17,028 bases of DNA from Ophiostoma sp. CBS 140.51. Lineage: Eukaryota; Ascomycota; Sordariomycetes; Ophiostomatales; Ophiostomataceae. The translations under genes and the position numbers were made by a program. The stretch covers positions 1-17,028 of the forward strand of contig JANSLP010000500.1 of the NCBI GenBank assembly GCA_029298735.1, given 5' to 3'. The notes below the pieces were generated by a model. The model saw only the letters and a list, made by a program, of their open reading frames with translations, ran no database searches and was not told the origin of the DNA. Positions within the stretch are counted from its first letter, which is position 1. Every line of letters begins with the position of its first letter. Shown here piece by piece: positions 10,295-17,028 of this stretch.

Positions 10295-10339
10295 GCAAGG
10301 CCAGACCAGCAGGCAAGGCCAGACCAGCAGGCAAGGCCA
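10295..10339 (+). repeat. 18-bp tandem repeat, 2.5 copies
   Basis: GCAAGGCCAGACCAGCAG occurs at 10295-10312 and again, identically, at 10313-10330. The first nine bases follow at 10331-10339. The unit is a multiple of three, but the frame crossing it shows no other coding signs. Confidence 0.9.
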
Positions 10340-10579
10340 AAGCTGATTCTCCGTTTTATTCAACAAGAACAGGGCAAGGGCCGCAGCCTAGCCGACCGGG
10401 AGCCGGCAAACCACAGCCTAGGCCGTTTTCTTGGGTGGGAACTAGAGCCTTCGACAAAGTTGTCTCTGCCCAGCTCGGGAGGAATTCGCCTGGCCTGGAA
10501 AACTCTGTCTCTCGGGTTTGCTTTCCAGCTTCTGGAAGGGAACGTCAATGCGGGTCTATCAAAGACTCATAGCGACTCA

Positions 10580-10597
10580 ATGCACAGTATGCACAGA
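10580..10597 (+). repeat. 9-bp tandem repeat
   Basis: ATGCACAGT is followed directly by ATGCACAGA and then by ATGCATG. It is a short imperfect array in non-coding sequence. Confidence 0.7.
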
Positions 10598-11442
10598 ATG
10601 CATGTCGGAGCAGGTTGGAGGGGTCCGTGCCAGCGGATAAAAGAGACCCAGGCGAGCCAGGCCAGAAACCCAACGAGCCCAAGACAACAAAACGAGGAAG
10701 AGAAGAAGAAGAAAAAAAGAGTGCCGATCGGTGGATTCAATATGGGGTCTTGTTCTTCGTTTGTCGTCTTCTTGGGTGTTTGGGAGCTTGGGTGGCCTCC
10801 TGTGCTGCAGCCCCTGCCTCCGAATGCTTGTTCGAGTCCATTTGCCATGCAGGCTCGGCAGAGCCTTCAAGTTCAGCTTCCTCTGTCCACTATTCTCATT
10901 CTTTCCTTGCAGTGCGGCTCCATCGATCTGCCCTTGGCTACCTCTGGCGGCGCCGAGATAGACGATCACGGCGAAATGCAGAGACAAGAGATAAGATAGA
11001 GGGAGAGGAAAGACAATATGATGCCGAGGAATGGCCTCGTAAGGCGGCAACAGAGACATGACGGCGTGTACGATTGTTGAGAATTCAGTTGTTGGAACAG
11101 AGATGACAGAATTGGACAATTTGGTACACGGTGCGTTCAAAATGGGTCAACAGTAATGTTCGAGTATTTGGGACGCTGTGAGAGATCCTTGGGAAGGAGC
11201 GATCTGGTTCGAGGACACAACATAAAATGAGCAAGCACGGTATCGACGTTTCCTCCTCCACCACACGCGATATGGAAGGCACGATCCGAGCTTGCGGAAG
11301 GCGCGACGAGGGCAGGGCCTTTCGCTCCTACCCTGCCGCGATCTGGTGTCCATCTGGGGAGCAGCGATGGGGTAGCGCATAGAGCACACAGCAAATCACT
11401 GTTCGTGCTCAGTGCAAATATACGGGGGGTCTGACAACAACA

Positions 11443-11466
11443 GCAAGAGCAAGAGCAAGAGCAAGA
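11443..11466 (+). repeat. (GCAAGA)4 microsatellite
   Basis: Four perfect hexamer copies follow a short CAACAACAG run. On the opposite strand they give a Cys/Ser-rich frame that is only a product of the repeat. Confidence 0.85.
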
Positions 11467-12029
11467 ACGAACGGTGTCTGCTGAGGAAGCGACGATCTTG
11501 AATTTCTCCAGCCAGTCCCGGAAGTGTGCTGGTCCTGCACACTGCACCTTCTGCATCGTCGCGCTTTCCCCTTGCATCGTCAAACACCCACAACGAGAGA
11601 ACAGCAAAACAACGTTCAACGTAAAAACACAACATCTTGATCGCAGGTTGCGACTTCCCAGAAAGACACTAAATTAGCCTGCGTGCACGACACTCTTTGC
11701 CTCTTTTGCATTGGGGCAGAAGACACGCCACAGAGCCTTCCTAAAGCGACAATGCGTTGCGCTATGCCCTGCTAGCGCCAGAAGCTCAGTTGCCGTTGGC
11801 TATTGATGGCGACGGTAATGGCGACGTTCCCGGTTGCTAACGGCCAAAATCGCAGAATCACAGGCTTAAGGCCACTAAAAGACCCCTCAATGCCCTGAAG
11901 GCAAAAGGCGATATTGTATCTCAGCAAAAAAGTCTTCACACCACTACGCGACACCACAACATCGCCGTGCCACTAGCAAGAGGGAGATGTGCAGACAGGG
12001 GTCTTGTGTCTCTTGTGAAGTCGACAATG

Positions 12030-13627
12030 CAAAGATTGCTCGAAACGTCCACCAAAAGCTGTTCTTCACCCCACCAAAATAGAAACGAAAATTACAGAGA
12101 ACACACAAATAGCCCTCTACTTGTGCCCCAGCGCCCCTCTCAGGCTCAAACGGTCTGTTTAGGCCCTTGTCGTCCCCCCTGCACATCCGCTCTTTCCCTC
12201 TTCAGGCTTGTGCCCAACCCGACCCTTGCACCTTCCTCCCTTTCCCACGCCCCTTTCTTTCACAGTCGTTCCTGCCCTTTCTGCTGTCAGTGGCAGGGGT
12301 CCCGCGTTCCTTCCTCGTCCTAGTCTTGCCTCTTTCCCCCTCCAATCCCCTCCTTCCCCATCAGCCCGCTCGCGCACACCACTTGTGGTTCTTGCGCTCT
12401 TGTCCATCATCTTTTTGGTCTGGCCGCTGTGTCTGGCCCGCTCTTGCCATATTGACCCCCCCCCGATCGCCCAAGTCCCAAGCGCCCCGTTTCCCCCCCT
12501 CTTTTTCTTCTCTTCGCCGATTAAGTCTCTTTCTCAATCAATCGACTCTTTTCGCCCTCCTCTTCATCTCGCCATTCCCTTTTTTCCTCCCCCCTCTCTT
12601 CCTCTCGATTTCTCTCCCCTCCAAACGACAGCCGCCGTTTTCTTGGCTTCTTTTTGCATTTCGACCAAACGAGCGCCTTTTACGCATTTGCGCTGCCGAA
12701 CGACGCGACAACAACGGTTTCGATTCTCTCCTTTCCCTCGCCTTTGCTTTGGACCAACCGCATCTTCTAGTGACTCCAAGCGATTCCCAGCGACCGCGAG
12801 CCGTTTTCTGCACTCTTGACTCCTCATCCTCCCGCGTTCTCCTATTGAACCTGCTCCGCCCCCTCCCGCACGTCGACAGTCTCCAAGACGCACGCAAACA
12901 AGTTCCGCCAAACGAATAACATCGACAACAAACGATTTTCTCTTTTCCTCTCTTCTCTCTTATCGGACGACCCGACAGCAAACGAGCTATCGATTATTTG
13001 GCCCATTTCTCACTATTTCGCCCACATCACTTGCGCGCCGAAGATTTCGTTCGCAGCGACCAACCTATTTAATACCGCGCAAAGTGTCTTGTCAATCAGC
13101 AACACACAACACCAGCATCGCTTGCTTGATTATAGCAACGACGACCCTGGACGCAACTTTGACGCCCGAAAAGAACGGTGTGGCTTTGTCTAAGTCAGAG
13201 TAACCACCAGAAAGCCAGAAGCCTTCGATCGCACGTCTTCGACACGTCACAAGGCGTGCACAACCGCCTCTTTTTACTGCCACCTCGTTGCTCTCCCTGC
13301 GATTTGTGAGAGCCATCTGAGTCGGCGTAACCTACCCACGACTTTCTTTCTTGCTTCACTCGCTTTCAAACCCCCGCGGCATTTATCCTGCACGAATTTT
13401 TTACGGTTTCTTTTGTTCGGCCACCCGTGAACTCTCTCTGTCGTCACTTTGTTGCCAAAATCCTGCCAGCCTCCCCACCACGAGCAGCAAATTTGTGCAG
13501 TTCTCTCACGACTCACAACTCACGCATTCGAGCGTCAGCCTTTCTATCCCGTTAAACAAGCAGTTTTGACGATAGCGAATCGCCACTTTTCCCATCAAAA
13601 GCAAAATCACACTATCAATCAGTAACC
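12030..13627 (+). promoter_or_regulatory. ATG-free, pyrimidine-rich 5' leader and promoter of the bem1 homologue
   Basis: I scanned every line of this stretch on the + strand and found no ATG between the one at 12027-12029 and the bem1 start at 13628. That is 1598 nt. The complementary triplet CAT occurs 19 times, so the absence is strand-specific. Some of the bias comes from low G on this strand, but composition alone should still leave many ATGs. Selection against upstream start codons in a transcribed leader is the natural explanation. The following intron 1, which is removed, contains several ATGs. The 5' part (about 12180-12660) is especially C/T-rich. Long frames here exist only without an ATG start, so I do not call them genes. 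Confidence 0.65.
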
Positions 13628-16006
13628 ATGAAGGTGCGTCATCAACTTCGCTTCTGCGCTGCCACGCGCGGCAGACAAATCAGCAGGTTTCTTTTCCTTT
13701 TTCGTTTCCCCTGAGCGTTTCTGCGCATTTCTTATCAAATGTTCTGCGTTTCCTGGCATCCAACGACTGTCGAGATTTGCTTTTTTTACCTCTCTGTTTC
13801 TCTCCATTCAGACCTGGGAACCGCATCTGTCCCGATCATATTTTTGTACCCATTTTCGTCACTGCCCCACTTCACAAGCCAGTTGAGGCAGCGCTTTGCG
13901 CTCATAATCACCAGCTCCCACTCATACAACACGATCGCAATGTCTACAAGAACTCGGCTAACTCTCATGAACGGTTTACAGGCTTTACGGAGGTCAATCA
14001 AGGGTGAGAAGGATGCGAAGCCTCACAATCCCATTGCGCCCAAGTCTGCAGTTGCCATTGTTCCGCCCAAGAAGGTTCGTCGCGCCACATTCCTCGAAAA
14101 AGAAAACCCTTTCAAACACCCTTTATCATTGCAATCGCCACTAACATCGTTACCTCGTGATAGGTCATCCGTGCTCTCTACGACTACGAGGCCCAGTCTG
14201 GCCAGGAGCTCAGTTTCTCACGCGGCGACTTCTTCCATGTCATTGGTCGCGAAAATGATCCCGATTGGTACGAGGCGTGCAACCCTGCACTGCCCGACGC
14301 CCGCGGTCTCGTCCCCGTCGCATTCTTCCAGGCTCTCGGCCGCACCGAAAGAGACAGCGCACAGTCCGACTCTAGCCGCTCAGGCGTAGCAGCCGGCAAG
14401 AACCCAGACCACGACTCCGGCTACGCAGAATCCTCCGCACCGGGTACCGCCGGTACCGGCAGCTCCTCCTCGATGGCCGCTCCTCCCCCCGCTCCCGCTC
14501 CCGGCATGGCCCCTGCACCCGGTCAGGCCGGCAACCGCGAATCCGCTCTCGGCAAGAACAGCCCCATGGTATACGGCATTGTGATGTATGACTTCCAGGC
14601 CGAGCGGGCAGACGAACTCGAAGCGAAGGCAGGCGAGGCAATCATTGTCATTGCTCAGTCAAACCCCGAGTGGTTCGTCGCGAAGCCCATTGGCCGCTTG
14701 GGCGGCCCCGGTCTGATTCCGGTGTCGTTCGTCGAGATTCGGGATATGGCCTCGAATACTCCCGTCCCGAACCCCCAGGATGCTGTCCGCCGGGCAGGTA
14801 TCCCCAAGGTGGAAGAGTGGAAGAAGATGGCGGCCGACTACAAGAACAGCAGCATCACGCTTGGCAAGTTCGAGGTCGGCGGCAGCGGTGGTGGCCAGCA
14901 GGGCATCGAGCAAGGCATGGAGAGAATGAGCCTACAGCAGGGCAGCCAGGCCGGTGGACGGACCAGCCAGAACGGCTACGTTAGTTTTCCCCAAGTCACA
15001 CTCTTGCTTATCAGTCTATCATTTGGTTCACTTTACTAACAATAAACAGCCACAGGCAAGCCCAGGATACAACTCGCAGCGCAACACCCAACAGAACATG
15101 CAGATGCAGCAGCAGCAGCAACCACAGTCGCAAGCACAGCCCCAGGCACAGGCCCAACCCCAGGCCGGATACAACGGCAAGAGCACTATGTCGCAACTCT
15201 TCGCCCCACTCTCCGCCCACATCCCACGATACTGCTACGCAGAGGAGAAATACTGGTTTGTCATTGAGGCAACGCTCGAGGACGGCCGGCATTGGGAGCT
15301 TTCGCGCTACTACGAGGACTTTTACGACTTCCAGATTGCCCTGCTGAGGGAATTCCCGGTCGAGGCTGGTAACGGTGGCACGAAGAAGCGCACTCTGCCG
15401 TACATGCCAGGCCCTGTTAACTACGTGACCGACGCTATCACCGAAGGTCGCCTACACAACCTCGACGCTTACGTTAAGAACCTGCTTGCCCAGCCGCCTT
15501 ACATTGCACGGTGCGAGCTTGTCAAGCAGTTCTTCAACCCCCGCCAGGGCGACTACGAAATCGATTCGCCCGGCGATGACGAGCAGCACGTCCTCAACGG
15601 CTCGCAGCCATCCAACACCGACCTGGCCGGTGCGGCCAACGGCAGCTACGGTGGCCAACAGCAGCCCGCTATGGCCCGTCAAGCCTCTTCACTTTCTCAG
15701 CCCTCGCAGACGTCCCTGTCACCAGGCATGAACAACCAACAGGCAGCATCAGCAGCGGCGCAGGCCATCAAGATCAAGCTGAGTTTCAACAACGAGCTGA
15801 TTGCGATCCGTGTGCCCAACGACATCCAGTTCCGCGACCTGTACGACAAGATCCGCGACCGGCTCAAGATCTCCGTGGCCGACCAGATGCAGCTCTACTA
15901 TAAGGACGACCAGTCGGGTGAGAAGCCTGCCATGATCAGCAACGGTGACCTGGACCAGGCAATGCAGCGCAACGAGAAGCTGCTTGTCTATGTTGAGATT
16001 TCATGA
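13628..16006 (+). CDS. BEM1/Scd2-type polarity scaffold (SH3-SH3-PX-PB1), four exons
   Basis: Exons are 13628-13633, 13982-14074, 14164-14979 and 15050-16006, all joined in phase 0, giving 623 residues. The N-terminus MK-ALRRSIKG is typical of filamentous-fungal Bem1 and fixes the 6-nt first exon. SH3-1 spans about 34-91 (ALYDY, Trp68, VP83-84). SH3-2 spans about 169-225 (VMYDF, Trp203, Pro219). It is followed at 247-269 by the conserved EEWKKM..YK extension that in yeast Bem1 belongs to the Cdc42-binding region. A Gln-rich linker lies at about 320-344. The PX domain spans about 355-471, with the basic SRYYEDFYDFQ strand (Arg391) and a TLPYMPGP loop. PB1 spans 544-623, with Lys546/Lys548 on strand 1 for docking the acidic PB1 of Cdc24. 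The product is expected at the cortex and hyphal tip, linking Cdc42, its exchange factor and PAK kinase. It appears intact. Confidence 0.95.
13634..13981 (+). other. bem1 intron 1 (348 nt)
   Basis: The donor GTGCGT follows ATGAAG directly. The acceptor is TTTACAG, with a CTAAC branch site at 13958-13962. It is four to five times longer than the other two introns. Its last 243 nt are open in frame with exon 2, with ATGs at 13739, 13940 and 13967. A transcript starting inside the intron could therefore make a Bem1 with a different N-terminus. Confidence 0.85.
14075..14163 (+). other. bem1 intron 2 (89 nt)
   Basis: The donor is GTTCGT, the branch site CTAAC at 14141-14145 and the acceptor GATAG. 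Removing it joins Pro-Pro-Lys-Lys to Val-Ile-Arg-Ala-Leu-Tyr-Asp-Tyr, restoring the first SH3 domain. Confidence 0.95.
14980..15049 (+). other. bem1 intron 3 (70 nt)
   Basis: The donor is GTTAGT, the branch site CTAAC at 15036-15040 and the acceptor AAACAG ending at 15049. A second in-frame acceptor, CCACAG ending at 15055, lies 6 nt on. Its use would drop Pro-Gln and give 621 residues. The first acceptor is unusually close to the branch site, so both may be used. Confidence 0.9.
15092..15166 (+). repeat. Gln-rich (CAG/CAA) linker repeat within bem1
   Basis: A run of CAG/CAA codons, with five consecutive CAG/CAA around 15109-15123, codes for the disordered linker before the PX domain. Its length is likely to vary between strains. 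Confidence 0.7.
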
Positions 16007-17028
16007 GGACGATACTGCTGGGTGACTTTTTTTTTTTTGCTTTTCTTGCCTCTTCATACCTCTTTTGTTTTTGTTTTATCTTTCTTCTCGAATTTTCATT
16101 TAAAATTTTCCACTTACGGTCCTTTTTACCGACTCTTCTCTTTTAACCCTTTTAACCCTTTTTTCGACTTGGGTCTTTTTTACCCTTTTTCACTTTCTGC
16201 TATCTTTGGGGATTTCTTCTTTTTTTGTTCTCACACTCATGACGTCGCGTTTCTTTCCTTTGTCACTTTTTTCTATATATACATTTCTTTCTTCTCCTCT
16301 TCTCTCTATCCCCTGCCAGGGGAAGTCTTGAATTGATGGTCTTTTCACGCTCAATTGCTCTCGTCGCTTTCCGTTTTATCTACTTTCTCTCAACGTATTT
16401 GTTCTGTGCTGGGTTGTTCAAAAATAAGAGCTCGCTTACGCCGTGAGGCGACAAAAGGAGTGTGAGATGGATAGCAAAATTATTTAGCAAAGGGTTTTCG
16501 TTTTATCAGTCAGTACCTATTCATTCTTCTCATTTTCTTCTCTTTTCTCTAATTGTCTCCTTTTCTCCTTCATCCTCTTGGAGGTGGCGTCTTTCGGTGT
16601 AATGCGAGCGGTCTTGTCTTTCGTGGCTGCTTTCTTATTTTAGTTTTCTTATGTGCTTTCTGTCGGATTACGGGATCTGCTTATTACCCCGGCGTGCCTC
16701 TTCCAGTTTGCTTAACCTTGACTTTTTATCCTTTCTTTTCTCAGGGAGCCAATGCCGTCGCCGCCAAAATAATGGCATGAAGCTTCATTTGACAAGGTTG
16801 CAAAAGGCTGCGGCTCACCTAGTTTTTTATTTCTCTTTCTCCTGTTTCCCTATTTCTTGTGTCGGGTTACTTTTCTTCTAAATTTACTTTCTTATTTCAC
16901 TTCATTTTTTCACCGGTATCGAGTCCAGCGATTTATCTTCAGTCAATTATTTTTCAAGCTCTAATAAAAGCACAATCATATTGTTTTCATAATTAAAGAA
17001 ACATAGTAAAAGGTTGTCATAAACTGGT
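16007..17028 (+). other. 3' flank of the bem1 homologue
   Basis: T-rich sequence follows the TGA. It includes a doubled TTTTAACCC (16141-16158), a TATATATA run near 16273-16280 that could act as an efficiency element, and a distant AATAAA at 16963-16968. The actual poly(A) site cannot be fixed by eye. A TTTTCTCAG near 16735-16743, followed by a short GC-rich frame, looks like a splice acceptor but leads to a stop within about a dozen codons. No further gene is supported. Confidence 0.5.

Larger units (their letters stand above)
6618..12029. other. Gene-poor region of about 5.4 kb
   Basis: No frame on either strand resembles a protein family I know, and the longer open frames lack family motifs. 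The longest, 9896-10999 on +, contains poly-Lys and repeat-encoded stretches. Purine-rich tracts lie at about 8591-8638 and 10694-10720. A strong splice donor, GAG|GTAAGT, sits at 8643, and pyrimidine tracts ending in TTGCAG lie near 9972 and 10912. These hint at non-coding or very diverged transcripts but do not assemble into a gene model. The base composition is not AT-skewed, so RIP-mutated transposon debris is unlikely. A GC-rich imperfect hairpin lies at 8265-8292. Confidence 0.55.

Noticed and set aside
9896..10999. A 367-codon + strand frame
   Set aside because: It has no recognisable domain, includes repeat- and purine-tract-encoded stretches, and shows no family-like motifs. It is probably chance.
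12167..12919. Overlapping open frames of 203 and 250 codons
   Set aside because: Neither has an ATG. They arise from pyrimidine-rich sequence lacking stops, in the probable bem1 leader, and their composition (Pro/Ser/Phe/Leu) is what such DNA gives in any frame.
13739..14389. A 216-codon frame covering intron 1, exon 2 and beyond
   Set aside because: It reads through intron 2 and loses the SH3 domain. The spliced model restores the full family-typical protein.
16141..16158. TTTTAACCC doublet resembling telomere repeat
   Set aside because: There are only two copies and they are not the fungal TTAGGG/CCCTAA register. It lies in a T-rich 3' flank.

Overview
The window looks like nuclear DNA of a filamentous ascomycete (Pezizomycotina, probably Sordariomycetes). 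The evidence is a BEM1-type polarity scaffold gene with three small GT-AG introns carrying CTAAC branch sites, a secreted serine-rich protein with carbohydrate-binding modules, AATAAA-type 3' ends and wide, pyrimidine-rich intergenic regions. I cannot name the genus. I see no rRNA, tRNA, CRISPR or intact transposon.

Layout. 1-2300: no gene I can support. 2305-2390: a compact promoter made of a 12-bp CGG/CCG palindrome, three tandem 11-bp repeats and a TATA box. 2636-6109: one long intronless reading frame for a secreted mucin-like protein with a signal peptide, about 500 residues of serine-rich tract and three related CBM4_9/CenC-like modules separated by serine-rich linkers. The frame is broken once by an in-frame TGA at 5162-5164, inside module 2. 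Just past the final stop, in another frame, lies what looks like a scrap of a fourth module. Clustered AATAAA signals follow at 6554-6617. 6618-12029: a 5.4-kb gene-poor region with short tandem repeats, purine tracts and an orphan TATA/CCAAT element but no recognisable protein.

12030-13627: a pyrimidine-rich stretch of about 1.6 kb without a single ATG on the + strand, ending exactly at the start codon of the bem1 homologue. This is best read as an unusually long 5' leader. 13628-16006: the bem1/scd2 homologue, four coding exons, 623 residues, SH3-SH3-PX-PB1, expected to tether the Cdc42 activator Cdc24 and PAK kinase at sites of polarised growth. 16007-17028: its T-rich 3' flank.

The two genes have no evident shared pathway beyond both touching the cell periphery (secreted or wall-associated protein; polarity scaffold). 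The observations most worth following are the strand-specific ATG desert ahead of bem1, the in-frame stop and fourth-module remnant in the serine-rich gene, and the helically phased repeat array in that gene's promoter.
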